Part shown: in pieces, positions 19,455 through 30,252 of the stretch | How the letters are laid out: every line of letters starts with the position of its first letter | How positions within the stretch are numbered: the first letter of the stretch is position 1 | From: Symbiodinium natans | Taxonomy: Eukaryota > Sar > Dinophyceae > Suessiales > Symbiodiniaceae | Length of the DNA: 64,000 nt | Assembly: GCA_905221605.1 (NCBI GenBank) | Contig: CAJNDS010002420.1 | Coordinates: 346,920-410,919, forward strand | Reading direction: 5' to 3' | Program-made: the position numbers and the translations under genes | Notes under the pieces: generated by a model | The model's database searches: none | What the model saw: only the letters and a program-made list of their open reading frames with translations | What the model was told of the DNA's origin: nothing

Positions 19455-21230
19455 AAAGGGAATGACTAAGTAAAGAGAGGAGCTCTTCAATTTCCCTCCC
19501 TATATCTGATGTTACTTTTCCTTCTTGGGTGGTGCCCTTCTTTCTCCCTTGAAGATGCAGAAAACGATCAGGAACACCCGTTCCATCGCCCATATATAGA
19601 CAGAGATAAGTCATGAGCATCAGCTGGGTTTGCTGCCGATCCAAAATGGGCGTCCCTTTTAATCGCTTTCTGTGTCTTGAAACGAGCAAAAGGGGCACCC
19701 TTACTAAGTGTTTTCTTGTGGTGTCCCTTTTCTTCGCTTGAAGATGCAGAAAACGATCCAAGAAGGACACCCGTTCCATCGCCCATATATAGGGAGAGAG
19801 AGAAATCATGAGCATCAGCTGGGTTTGCTGCCAATCCAAAATGGGCGTCCCTTTTAATCGCTTGCTGTGTCTTCAAACGAGCAAAAGGGACACCCTAAGT
19901 GCTTTCTTGTGGGGTGTCCCTTTTCCTCGCTTGAAGATGCAGAAAACGATCAAAAAGGACACCCATTCCATCGCCCATATATAGGGAGAGAGAGGTTGGC
20001 TGCCAATCCAAAATGGACGTCCCTTTTAATCGCTTTCTGTGTCTTCAAACGAACAAAAGAAAACACTTAGGTTCCTCACTTGAAGATGCAGGAAACGGCC
20101 CAACAAGGACACCCGTTCCATCGCCCATATATGGAGAGAGAGAGAGAGGGAGAAAGGAAAAAATCATGAGCATCAGCTGGGTTTGCTTACATGTTCATTG
20201 CTATTCCTGTTGTTTTTTTCTAACGGAAATGAACAAGAGAAGAGAAAATTAAGAACCAGAGGAAAGATGAAAACGAGCACCATCTTCTCTTTGCCTGATT
20301 TTTGCATTTCGCCTGTCCTCATTTCTCTTCCATTCTTTTCATTGCTCTTCCATTTAGAGTTGCATTCCTTTTGATCTCTCCTCTTTCCTTTCTCTCTCTC
20401 TCTCCCTTCTCTTCTCTTGTTCTCCTTTAAATCTCAAAAACAAACAAAAGGAAGCTTCTTTTCCTTGTTGAATGAAGAATGAAAAAAGAAGAAAAGAGAT
20501 AGGGAAAGAAATTGAAGAGCTCCATTGCCTATTGGTTCATTCCATTTCCTCTCTTTCTATGTGTTGTTTTCCTTGTCGTTTCAGAAGGCAAGCAAAATAA
20601 GGGCAAGGGGGCTTCCTGAAGAAGAGAGAGGGCACCTATCTGCGAAGAGGTCTTGTCCTTTTTAATAATAGAGGGAAAAGGGAGAGACAAGGAAGGGAGA
20701 GATGATAGATAAAGAAGAGTGCCATCTTCTTTGCGCCTTGTTGTGTTCCTCCGTCTCCTTGTTTCTTGTCTCCTCTCTTCTGTTCAGTACCCTTCCAGAA
20801 AATTAAAATGGCCTCCTTTTTGTCTCTCCTCTCTCACTTCCCGTTCCCTTCTCTCCTTCTGTTTCCGTTTAACTGATAAAACACAAGAAAAGAACTTGAA
20901 TGATAAAGCCTAGGAAGGTAAAGGAGATAAGGGAGACAGGATAGATAAAGAAGAGTGCCATCTTCTCAGCGCCTCGTTTTGTCTCTCCCTCTTCTCTATT
21001 CATCTCTCTTCTATTCTTTTCTTTGCTATTCCACTGAAATTGGATTCCTGTTATCTCTCCCCTCTCCTTCTCTCTCCCTCCTCTTCTCCTGTTCCCCTCT
21101 AAATGACAAAAACACAAGAAAGGAAGAACAAGTGGGGAATGGAAGCCCTTTTCCTGTCTTCTCCTGTTGCAATACAGAAGGAAAAGAGCATAGGAGATAA
21201 GGAAGGGAATTGAAGAGCTCCTCTCGCTAC
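19455..21230. repeat. Tandem duplication of about 2 kb, copy 2
   Basis: Repeats copy 1 at an offset that falls from 2080 bp at the start to 2014 bp near 20720 and 1868 bp near 20957, so copy 2 has lost several internal blocks (shorter GA runs, a missing module part near 19995, and a missing piece near 20915). Closely similar by eye over long stretches. Confidence 0.85.
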
Positions 21231-21339
21231 TTTGTCATGCCCTTTCCTTTCTATCTACCACACCAAAACACGACTCTCAGCTTCCAAATAGACCCTATTT
21301 AAGCCACCCACGGGGGGGGGGGGGGGGGGGCGTCTAGGG

Positions 21340-21530
21340 TTGGGGGTCTAGGGCTTTGGGTTTAGGGTTTGGGGTGCGACATGGGCTTTAGGGGGTAAAG
21401 GGTTTAGGGGTCTCGGCTTTGGGGTTTAAGGGTTTTGGGGCTTTGGGGTTTTGGGGTTTTGGGGTTTTGGGGTTTTGGGGTTTTGGGGTTTTGGGGTTTG
21501 GGGCTTGGGGGTTGGGGTCTTGGGGGGGGG
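21340..21530 (+). repeat. GGGGTTTT-type array
   Basis: Follows a poly-G run. From 21430 to 21505 about eight units of GGGGTTTT, the unit used as telomere by hypotrich ciliates, here probably a local variant of the TTTAGGG type. Confidence 0.9.
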
Positions 21531-21985
21531 GGGGGTCAAGGATCGGGAGTCGTTCTTTAAGGCATGATTCCTTCTTGGGTACCCTACATATAGGGCTCCA
21601 TGATTACAACAGACTGGGGGGGGCTGCAGCGGAGCTGGCAGAGTGGAGGTTTGGGTTTAGATGTCAGGGATTCCTCACCTGTCATGGCGCGCCATGGCGT
21701 TTGAACTTTGGAAATTACTTTCTGCTTCAGCTCCTGTCCACTGACCCTCAAAACACCCTAAACCCTAAACACAACCCTAAACCCTAAACCCTCACTAAGC
21801 GTTCGGAATGTGGCATGGCTAGAATTGCCATGCCTCGGATTGGCAGCCACTACATGCAGCTGCAAGCCTTCAACACAAATCCCTATAAACCCCAAACCCT
21901 AAACCCTAAACCCTAAACCCTATACCCTAAACCCTAAACCCTACACCTGGTAACCTCTTGAGGCTTGAGGACTCTTGCTGGCGCC

Positions 21986-22144
21986 TTATGAAATGCTCAT
22001 ACGGTTCTGCTGAACAGAGGCAGACGAGCTGCGAACCTCATAATAATCGCTGGCAAAGGGAGCCGCCGCAGGCAGTCGAGCCGGCTCAAGCGCCGGACAG
22101 CTCATAATACTCTGCATGTCCAGTCCGGGCCAGATGCCGAGCTC
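21986..22144 (-). CDS. Exon-like segment ending in a stop, unknown
   Basis: Fifty-two codons then TAA on the minus strand (ELGIWPGLDMQSIMSCPALE, later APFASDYYEVRSS). Longer than most islands, and preceded on its coding strand by a telomere-like array. No family recognised. Confidence 0.4.
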   Translation of the reverse strand, partial: ELGIWPGLDMQSIMSCPALEPARLPAAAPFASDYYEVRSSSASVQQNRMSIS

Positions 22145-23053
22145 CTGAACCCTAAACCCTAAACCCTAAACCCTAAACCCCAAACCCTAAACCCTAAACC
22201 CTAAACCTTAAACCCTAAACCCTAAACTTCCGAGATTCGGGGTTGCATTAGGTATCGTATGTACTTGGGCCCTAGAAGGCTTCCTAGAGATAGGAGCTTC
22301 AGGGCCCAAGTATATACCATAGAGTTGCCATGGATCATTAGGGTTAGAATTTAGGGCCTTCTTGGGATTAGGGGCCTTAATAATAAGAACAGCGTTTTGC
22401 GGGCATATTGTGGTAGAGTTCTGCAGGGCCACAAGGGAAAACTCTTCGTAAATATTCCAAGCCCTAGAGTACCTAGGGGTCAGGGTAACCCTAACCCTAA
22501 ACCCTAAACCCTAAACCCTAAACCCTAAACCCTAAACCCTAAACTCCATTGGGATGCTTTGATCCTACTGCCCAACTGCAGCTCCTGCGCTGCCGCAGAT
22601 CGTAGGTCGTGCGGTGCCACGCCTGCCCAGCCCTGTGGGGGATAGACGGAACCTGTGGCAGTATCAAACCCGAAGTCTGTATAGGGCTTAGGGTTTAGGG
22701 TTTAGGGTTTAGGGTTTAGGGTTTAGGGCTTAGGGTTTAGGGTTTAGGGTTTGGGGTTTAGGGTTTAGGGTTTAGGGTTTAGGGTTTGGGGTTTAGGGTT
22801 TAGGGCTTAGGATATAGGCCTTTTGTTCTTCGGCTTTTGGGCCAAAAGGCCTTCGTATATAAGGACCTTGGGCTATGTTGAGCCTTAGGGAAAGATGTAT
22901 GATAGGAATACGACTTTTGACTCATAAGGTTCCTATTCCTATGATGAACTGGCTTATAATACGATTAGGAATAACACTGTGAAATTACACATAATTACCT
23001 CCGATTCATGCACCAAATACTACGATGAAACAGAAAGCTACAACCTGACACAG

Positions 23054-23165
23054 GGGGAAGTGCTTTGGCCAGTTGCTCGGGAAAGTTTACGTGGCCAGCG
23101 TCATCGTACTGATGACATTCATCAGCTATGGTACAACAGAGCAGCTGCACGCCGAACAAAGCTAA
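23054..23165 (+). CDS. Exon-like segment with a membrane-like helix
   Basis: Follows a CTGACACAG acceptor-like site. It reads GKCFGQLLGKVYVASVIVLM and on, a hydrophobic stretch of about 17 residues, then ends at TAA. Would fit a membrane protein exon. An overlapping frame (22979-23209) is also open, so the call is moderate. Confidence 0.4.
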
Positions 23166-23200
23166 GGGAAATCGCCCCAGACGTGGGGAGATGCTGTCCT

Positions 23201-23280
23201 AAACCTTAAACCCTAAACCCTAAACCCTAAACCCTAAACCCTAAACCCTAAACCCTAAACCCTAAACCCTAAACCCTAAA
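23201..23280 (-). repeat. Telomere-like array
   Basis: Eleven clean CCCTAAA units. Confidence 0.95.
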
Positions 23281-23317
23281 GCAGACAAGAGGCGAATCTC
23301 ATTGGAAGAACTGCTAG

Positions 23318-23433
23318 AACTGGAAGCTGCTGCAGGACGCCTTACGTGCTCTGCAGGCCCCAGAGTTGCACCGCGCAGGATCGGACGATGCTCGTCCAGC
23401 CCTCGCCAAGTACCAGGCTGCGGTGCCTAGCTC
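23318..23433 (+). CDS. Exon-like segment, Ala/Leu-rich helix
   Basis: Begins after CTGCTAG (acceptor-like) and reads NWKLLQDALRALQAPELHRA, then GSDDARPALAKYQAAVP. Amphipathic and protein-like. It runs into the family B element at 23432. A GT inside GCTGCGGTGCC may be the donor. Function unknown. Confidence 0.45.
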
Positions 23434-23560
23434 ATGGTTGGGGTAGTTTAGGGTTTAGGGTTTAGGGTTTAGGGTTTAGGGCTTAAAAGACATAAGTTTC
23501 CAGTCCTTGTTGAGTTTAAGTACCCTGAAAAAAATGAAAAAAACTGCGAACCCACTATGA
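23432..23560. mobile_element. MITE-like element, family B copy 3, with telomere-like insert
   Basis: TCATGGTTGGGGTAG is followed at about 23447 by five TTTAGGG units, after which the family B sequence resumes (CCTTGTTGAGTTTAAGTACC to CCCACTATGA). Compared with copy 2, about 37 bp of telomere-like repeat sit inside the element. Confidence 0.75.
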
Positions 23561-23696
23561 CAGAGGTACTGCTGGCATAGGTCGTAGGTGGTCTGATACC
23601 AGCGGACTTGTGGCCACCTCCGGCAGATGTGCCTGTGTTGCCGGTGTTGGAGGCCAAGAAGCTTGTTGATACCCTTCCCTTTGCATGTCTGCTCCA

Positions 23697-23801
23697 GGAG
23701 TGAAGGGCCCCCTGAAGGAGCATGTGGCATATTGCGGGTACATCTTCCCATCGGCACGGACTAACGGGATAGGAGCCAATGCTGCTGACGAGATGATCTG
23801 A
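23697..23801 (+). CDS. Exon-like segment ending in a stop, unknown
   Basis: Thirty-four codons (GVKGPLKEHVAYCGYIFPSA and on, then TGA), preceded by CTGCTCCAG, a good acceptor. An upstream frame (23607-23702) is also protein-like. Strand is uncertain because the minus strand has a 116-codon frame here. Confidence 0.35.
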   Translation, partial: GVKGPLKEHVAYCGYIFPSARTNGIGANAADEMI

Positions 23802-24019
23802 ACCTTTTCTCCCGGTCAAAGCCCTAAAACAAAACCCTTAACCACTCTGAAAAACCTGCAGTAACTCACACAACCAGTACTAAATCCTAAACCCTAAACC
23901 CTAAACCCTACACCCTAAACCCTAAACCCTAAACCGAAATTCTGTCTTGTGACAAACGCTTGGAAGGCCCCGGGTGTTCGGGCTTTGCTGGGCCCTGGCT
24001 GCGCTTCGGTGCGCTGGGT

Positions 24020-24175
24020 GGTTTAGGGCTTAGGGTTTAGGGTTTAGGGTGTAGGGTGTAGGGTTTAGGGTTTAGGGTTTAGGGTTTAGGGTTTAGGGTT
24101 TAGGGTTTAGGGTTTAGGGTTTAGGGTTTAGGGTTTAGGGTTTAGGGTTTAGGGTTTAGGGTTTGGCGTTTCAGG
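24020..24175 (+). repeat. Long telomere-like array
   Basis: About 22 TTTAGGG units, two changed to TGTAGGG. Confidence 0.95.
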
Positions 24176-24210
24176 GCACAAGCCGGGTAGTCTCACTTTT
24201 TTCTTGAGGC

Positions 24211-24360
24211 GAGATCATGCTTTGGAGGTCTACACGAGCCTATTCGGCAGGTTGTAAAGCCCCCTCCTGCGGATTGGTGCATACACGGAGTCGGCGTTGC
24301 ATGGCTGCTGCCTACATGAACATGTTCGGGAACCCAAACAACAAAAACAGCCTAAGCCCT
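24211..24360 (+). CDS. Exon-like protein segment, unknown
   Basis: Fifty open codons (EIMLWRSTRAYSAGCKAPSC and on, then MAAAYMNMFGNPNN). Basic and Cys-containing. No family recognised. Confidence 0.35.
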
Positions 24361-24529
24361 AAACCCTAAGCCCTCAACCCGAAGACTGGCTGGGACAGGT
24401 TGTGGCTACCCGCCACCCTTTCTCTCTACATGTCTGCTGGGTCCTGCTACCATCTCTGAGGAACCTGGAAGGTCTAGGGTACAGGGTTTTAGGGTTTAGG
24501 GTTTCGGGTTTAGAGTATCTTGGGATGTT

Positions 24530-24671
24530 CCCGCTTGTACGAACAGTCCTTAATAGGGATTATAGTACACCCTATGATCATCCCTATTCAGGACAGTCCT
24601 TCAATCGGGATTCTAGTACACCCGATTATCATCCCTATTAAGGACTGCTAGTAGAAGCGGGAGCATCCCAA
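24530..24671. mobile_element. MITE-like element, family C copy 2
   Basis: A 142 bp element with ends TTGGGATGTTCCCGCTTGTAC and an inverted match AGAAGCGGGAGCATCCCAA. The inner block GGACAGTCCTT..GGGATT is present twice, making it longer than copy 1. Confidence 0.75.
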
Positions 24672-24904
24672 CGGGCATCCCTTTATGCTTAAGAGGGGCT
24701 ATCAGGGAACCCCAAGCCCTAAACCCTAAACCCTAAACCCTAAACCCTAAACCCTAAACCCTAAACCCTAAACCCAAAAAGTGGGGAATAAGGGCCCACT
24801 CCGGCTCCTCACCCTAAGGCCCTTCAAGCCCGAAACCCCAGAGTGAGTGGTGAAACTATGGGTGGCGAATCCGGTGCATCTGCACCCAAGATCCCTACGT
24901 AAGA

Positions 24905-24998
24905 TTCCCTAAACCCTAAACCCTAAACCCTAAACCCTAAACCCTAAACCCTAAACCCTAAACCCTAAACCCTAAACCCTAAACCCTAAACCCTAAGC
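24905..24998 (-). repeat. Telomere-like array
   Basis: Thirteen clean CCCTAAA units. Confidence 0.95.
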
Positions 24999-25274
24999 CG
25001 CCCTGCTTTTTGCAGGGTGCTGGGTTTAGGGTTTCGTGTGTTGTGGTGCAGACCATTTACCAACAAATAGGTCTTGGGTTCGTCAAGTAGAGCATCGGCT
25101 GAGACAACATGGATCTAGACGGCGAGCTAGGAGCACTCTAATTATTCACTACCCTAAGGCTCAAGCTCAAAGCTCTCTTATTTCCGGGTTTTTGGGCCCA
25201 AAGGACTTCTTATGTAAGGTTTGGGGGCTGCTTTGAGCCTAAGAAAACAAAAAGGCCATCGGAAAAGAAGCCTA

Positions 25275-25830
25275 CCCCTAAACCCTAAACCCTAAACCCT
25301 AAGCCCTAAACCCTAAACCCTAACCCTAAGCCCTGAAGCTTGAACCCTAAACCCTAAACGCCTTAAACCTTAAACCCTAAACCCTAAACCCTAAACCCTA
25401 AACCCTAAACCCTAAACCCTAGCCCTAAGCCCTGAAGCTTGAACCCTAAACCCTAAACGCCTTAAACCTTAAACCCTAAATACCCTAAACCCTAAGCCCT
25501 GAAGCTTGAACCCTAAACCCTAAACGCCTTAAACCCTAAACCCTAAATACCCTAGCCCTAAGCCCTGATTCTTGAACCCTAAACCCTAAACGCCTTAAAC
25601 CTTAAACCCTAAACCCTAAATACCCTATACCCTATACCCTATACCCTAAACCCTAAACCCTAAACCCTAAACCCAAAAACCCTAAACCCTAAACCCTAAA
25701 CCCTAAACCCTAAACCCTAAACCCTACCCCTAAGCCCTAAAGCTTGAACCCTAAACCCTAAATACCCTATACCCTAAACCCCAAACCCTAAACACCTTAA
25801 ACCTTAAACCCTAGATACTAGATACCCTGA
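25275..25830 (-). repeat. Telomere-like array with higher-order repeat
   Basis: The longest tract region. A composite of CCCTAAGCCCTGAAGCTTGA, then CCCTAAACCCTAAACGCCTT and AAACCTTAAACCCTAAA recurs at about 25322, 25424, 25490, 25555 and 25728 with small changes. CCCTATA and AAATACCCTA variants cluster inside. Confidence 0.9.
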
Positions 25831-25844
25831 ACCCTTAAAATTCT

Positions 25845-25919
25845 ATGCAGCCCCGACCGGGAGCTAACGCCGACTCGGCATCGGTGCGGGACCGTGTCAG
25901 GAACCATGCACGGCTTGGG
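25845..25919 (+). CDS. Short exon-like segment, ATG-started
   Basis: Twenty-five open codons (MQPRPGANADSASVRDRVRN and on) between two large arrays. Could be a first exon. Weak. Confidence 0.25.
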
Positions 25920-26280
25920 TTTAGGGATTTAGAGATTTAGGGTTTAGGGGTTTAGGGATTTAGGGATTTAGGGTTTAGGGGTTTAGGGTTTAGGGTTTAG
26001 GGTTTAGGGTTCAGGGTTTAGGGTTCAGGGTTCAGGGTTTAGGCTGTAGGGTCGAGGGTCTGTAGGGAGTCCGAAAAGCTCGCCTCCTGCACGTCATCGT
26101 CTTTAAGAGCCGCGGTTTAGGGTTTAGAGTCTAGGGCTTAGGGTTCAGGGTTCGGGTTCAGAGTTTAGAGTCTTGGTTTAGGGCTCAGGATTTTGGGTTC
26201 AGGGTTTAGAGTCCCTAAACCCTAAACCCTAAACCCTAAACCCTAAGGTTTAGGGTTTAGGTTTCAGGGTTTAGAGCTCT
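25916..26280. repeat. Telomere-like arrays, mixed variants
   Basis: TTTAGGG, TTTAGGGATTTAGGG and TTCAGGG forms, broken by a short unique piece at 26061-26113. Near 26215-26255 CCCTAAA units meet TTTAGGG units tail to tail. Confidence 0.85.
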
Positions 26281-26681
26281 AGGGTCTATCTCGGGCACCG
26301 AAGGGTTTGTAGGTCTAGGAGTGTGTACACCCCCGCCTCGCACCCCAAAACCAGTGTATGTAAACAAGCAAAACAAATCGCTTGCATGGTACCGCACATA
26401 AACATGTCGCTAGATATGTATATGTATGTATATATATATGTACTTTAGGTCCCGGTTAAGTGTATGTACGCATGTGAGTATATATATATACACAGTATAG
26501 TACAGTAAACCAGAAGAAACAAGATGATTTGGGAGGTTATCATCATGCTTTCTCATGGGGGGCAGGAAGGGGGGCAAGAACGGCAAAGTCAAGTATGGAA
26601 AGTGAGAAAGCTTTCGCCCTAGTCTAACAGGGAAGGCGCTAGGGTTACTTTGCTTATAGGGCTTCAAGCGGCTACATTGCG

Positions 26682-27032
26682 ATGCGCCTTCGGCGAAGGA
26701 CCGTGAAAACTACCTCTCCGAAACGCCCATATGCGTGGCAACAGCAAACTCCCCGAACGCTACAACGAAGTCTGCTGAATATGCAGCACGTGGAGATGGG
26801 AATTCCGAGCCAAGTCCTTGCAGCCTGTGTGTGGCTTTTGGACACTTACTGGAGTGCAGGGCATACTTTTAACTCAAACCTCAGAACAAAACTGAGAAAA
26901 CAATTTGGTTTGGTTAGAGAGCAGCCGCAGTCACAAGGGACTTTATGCTCGGCTGTATTTGACTCTATGTCCCCCCCAATCACATCTAGCAGACCAGAAC
27001 CCACTTACCTAGAGTATCTGGTATACCCCTGA
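26682..27032 (+). CDS. Hypothetical protein, 116 codons
   Basis: ATG-started frame of 116 codons in an island free of telomere-like tracts. Basic N-terminus (MRLRRRTVKTTSPKRPYAWQ), a central stretch SQVLAACVWLLDTYWSAG, and a C-terminus that runs PEPTYLEYLVYP. One of the longest non-repetitive plus-strand frames in the window. No family recognised. Confidence 0.4.
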   Translation: MRLRRRTVKTTSPKRPYAWQQQTPRTLQRSLLNMQHVEMGIPSQVLAACVWLLDTYWSAGHTFNSNLRTKLRKQFGLVREQPQSQGTLCSAVFDSMSPPITSSRPEPTYLEYLVYP

Positions 27033-27101
27033 AGAAGGCAATCTACCAAGAACTGAGGTGATTTTCCTTTTTCGTTCAAGGTTCTATAGGAAATGACTGT
27101 T

Positions 27102-27185
27102 TCATGGTTGGGATCGTATTGAATATTTTATTTAAATAGACATGCCTGATTATTGAGTTTAAGTACCCGTAAACATGTACCCCGG
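27102..27185. mobile_element. MITE-like element, family B copy 4, diverged right end
   Basis: TTCATGGTTGGGATCGTATT then TTATTGAGTTTAAGTACCCG. The right terminus is not clear, and a family E element follows within 20 bp. Confidence 0.6.
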
Positions 27186-27202
27186 TGGAGCCCAGTCCAT
27201 AG

Positions 27203-27317
27203 CTTGGTAGCCCAGTAACCATATTATAATAAGGGCACCCCTTTTTGGGTTTGTTTGTTGTATAAGGGAACCCATAAACCTCAAAAAAAGGGAAAAGGGA
27301 CCCACGGGGCTACCAAG
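27203..27317. mobile_element. MITE-like element, family E copy 1
   Basis: A 115 bp element with ends CTTGGTAGCCC and GGGGCTACCAAG, interior CAGTAACCATATTATAATAA and AAAAAAAGGGAAAAGGGACCC. Related to 37893-38003. Confidence 0.7.
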
Positions 27318-27426
27318 ATAGGCTGTGCCGAGTAGACATTAACCGGGCGTCGGAGGGTTGAAAAGCTTCCAAATCCACTGGCAGCGAAGCAGCTGCGGAC
27401 AAACAAAGCCTAAACTCCCAAGCCCT

Positions 27427-27690
27427 AAAGCCAGTCCTAAACCCTAAACCCTAAACCCCAAACCCTAAACCCCAAACCCTAAACCCTAAACCCTAAACCG
27501 CAAACCCTACACCCTAAACCCTAAACCCTAAACCCTACACCCTAAACCCGAAACCCTAAAACCCTTGCTGCGAGAGGAAAGAACTTCCATCTTTCAATCA
27601 CTGCATGGACGGCTCCGTCTCAGCCTGAGGATAGGGTTTACAAGGTTTAGGGTTTAGAGGGTTAGAGGGTTTAGGGTTTAGGGTTTAGGG
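27427..27690. repeat. Telomere-like arrays
   Basis: C-strand units 27427-27565 with CCCCAAA and CCCTACA variants, then G-strand units 27630-27690 after a short unique piece. Confidence 0.85.
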
Positions 27691-28604
27691 TGTTTACCTC
27701 AAGTACGTATATGTTTTTGGAGAAAGGAAATGCGCTTTAATTCTCTATGTATTTCCTGTACGGAAGCGTACATAGGATACTCTTGCCTTGCAATTGGGAT
27801 AGAGGGGTAGAAAGCGGCGACACCGCGTTGCATTCAAAAGAGAAGCCTCCAACCCTAAACCCCAAACCCTTGTAACTCATCACCCAGGCAGAACAACTAC
27901 TCGAAAATCCTCCCCAAGGCAAACCACTGTCAGCCTGCAGCTTCTGATCCACACATCCTTTTGTTCCCAAAAAGGATTTATGGGTTCCGGGGGTTGAGGG
28001 TTCCGATAAGGATCGTGCAAACACTGAAGGGGCTTAGGGTTTCGGGTTTAGGGTTTAGGGTTTAGGGAACCCTGTGCCTCGTCCACCCCAAAGGTCCGAA
28101 GGTCGAGCCCTGTTCAGAGGCTCTGGGTGAAGCTCTGGTTTCGGGTTAAGATTTTAGAAAGTAGGACTTCGAAAGGCCTCGTAGGGCTTAGTAGGGTTTA
28201 GCAGTTTAGCAGGGTTTAGTAGGTTTTTAATAGGGTTTAGGTGAAGCACTTGGTTCTTACAGCCTGTATGGGATTGGCCTGGCACTCTTCGATGGTGCCC
28301 TTACAAGCCCCGGCTCCCTCCACACCGGCGCGGGAGTGCCTTCTAAACCTTTTTTTAGCGCGCGCTGTGATTCAAACCGCCTGATCAAGCATGTCCTCCT
28401 TTGTTTATTGGTTCCGGCCAACAAAAAAATCAGAAGAACCCGCAAGAACTCAAGAGGAACCAATAAAGGGGCCTTGATAATTTCAAGAGGGCTTTCGGGG
28501 TTATTACAATATATTTATGCATCAAATTCTGAGGGGCGTCAGAAGTCAAGGGAAACCCCCCCCCCCCCCCAAGCAACTTGGACACGCCGTGAGTTTTTTT
28601 CCAG

Positions 28605-28784
28605 GAGAGGGCCCTTCGTCCCCTGCACAAGAAGCTGAGGGGGGTGTCCTTTGCCTTCTGGCCCGAAGTGACCCCACAAGTCCAATCACTGAAGGCCTCC
28701 AAAACTGGCGACCCTCTTTGTAAGCTGCTGCCTGCTGGGGCTTCCTCGTGTCCGAAGTCTCCAAAATTGCCCAGTTCCAAGTGA
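28605..28784 (+). CDS. Exon-like segment with good acceptor and donor
   Basis: Preceded by GTGAGTTTTTTTCCAG, a pyrimidine tract plus AG. Reads ERALRPLHKKLRGVSFAFWP, later EVTPQVQSLKASKTGDPLCK, open for 59 codons to TGA at 28782. An internal GTAAGC (at about 28719, after CCCTCTTT) is a plausible donor, giving an exon of about 115 bp. The minus strand is also open here. Function unknown. Confidence 0.5.
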   Translation, partial: ERALRPLHKKLRGVSFAFWPEVTPQVQSLKASKTGDPLCKLLPAGASSCPKSPKLPSSK

Positions 28785-29349
28785 CCCAAAGTGTCCCACC
28801 GAAACAGGTTCAAATGTCCCAAGCACTCAAGGGTTCATACCTTGAATGCCCTCTGAACGGTTAGTTAGATCCGTGAATTTTGAATGGCTGGCTTGGTTTG
28901 GGCTGGCTCCGGTTTGGTTTCGTGATGAGTACTGCTTGCGTGGTCTTGGGGTGGGCGCACATGATTGCAGTCAGCTGACCTAAACCCTATAGACCCTAAA
29001 CCCTAAACCCTACACCCTACACCCTACACCCTAAACCCTAAACCCTAAACGGCCCTAAACCCTGAAGGCTGTAGCAACTCTTGCCGCAGACATGTCCCAA
29101 CCAGGGCCTCGGAGGGGGCGCAGGGAGAGGCGCCGGTATGATCACCTCTTCCTCCTGCCGGCTAGGGTTGTAGGGTTTAGGGTTTAGGGTTTAGGGTTTA
29201 GGGTATAGGGTTTAGGGTTTAGGGTTTTGGGGCTTCGGGTCCTGGGATTTAGGGTGGGCTTACTAGGAGCTCAGAGGTTTTTGGGGTTGAGGGTTCACTC
29301 CCCACAATTCAACGGCAATTGCTGCTTTTGGGTGTAGCTGGCTCCTGGT

Positions 29350-29490
29350 TCATGATTGGGATAAGATTTTGAAAACTTCATAAAGCTGTTCCTTATTGAG
29401 TTTAAGTACCCTTAGAAATGTAAAGTGGTACCCTAAACCCTAACATCTAAACCCCAAACCCGAAACCCTAAACCCGTTACCCCACTGTGA
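29350..29490. mobile_element. MITE-like element, family B copy 5, with telomere-like insert
   Basis: Family B sequence runs from TCATGATTGGGATAAG to CCTTAGAAATGTAAAGTGG, is interrupted at about 29429-29476 by CCCTAAA-type units, and resumes with GTTACCCCACTGTGACAAAG, identical to copy 2. A clear filled site against an empty site. Confidence 0.8.
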
Positions 29491-29756
29491 CAAAGGTTCA
29501 CAGATCGGGTTTCATGGTGCAGGCTTTCTTTTTTCCTCCCCTGAAGGCCCGTGAAACCAATCTGAAAAGTATTCTGGAAGATGATCCTCTAAACCCTAAA
29601 CCCTAAACCCTAAACCCTAACCCCTAAACGCTAAACCCTAAACCGACCACCTAGTTTAGGTACTGCCCAAGCCATCCTCCTGTGGCGGAGGCGTCGCAGG
29701 GCGAGGTTGCCACCTTTGCTTCCCAGCTTGGCGTTCATGGTGTGGCTTGGGATACA

Positions 29757-29860
29757 GGGTTTAGGGTTTAGGGTTTAGGGTTTAGGGTTTAGGGTTTAGG
29801 GTTTAGGGTTTAGGGTTTGAGGTTCAGGGTTTAGGGCTGAAGCTTAGAGGGTTTTGAGCT
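29757..29860 (+). repeat. Telomere-like array
   Basis: About ten clean TTTAGGG units followed by degenerate ones. Confidence 0.9.
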
Positions 29861-30252
29861 TAGGGTTTACTGTCCGGGGCGACCGTGTCAGGTTCTCTCT
29901 CCCGCCTTCCAATGAAGATCTAGGACTACGTCCTACACGCAGGCTGTACAAGCTGGGCGAGCCCCAGCCCGACGATCCATAAATGCACTCACCCACTTCA
30001 AGCTCATCACTACACAGGCCGATTCATTCCTTCCTTGGAACCCCCCCAAAACGGGTCCCCCCCTATTGTCGGAAAACCACCATCTGAGCAACAATCAAGA
30101 TTATTTGTTAGACTGAAGGACATGGATTTCGGGGGTGCCGTTCCCTGCGTGTCCCCTGCCTTTCTGCCGGACAAACGCTACTTTACAGGAACACTGAAAT
30201 CAGCCATCTTCTTGTCAATTATTGGATGCGCCGAGTTGTTGCATTTTTTCAC

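Noticed and set aside
18160-20380. Small open frames in the 2 kb duplication as a gene pair
   Set aside because: The translated repeats are dominated by Ser/Leu/Phe from pyrimidine-rich DNA and by GA-run Arg/Glu; the frames are not preserved between the two copies.
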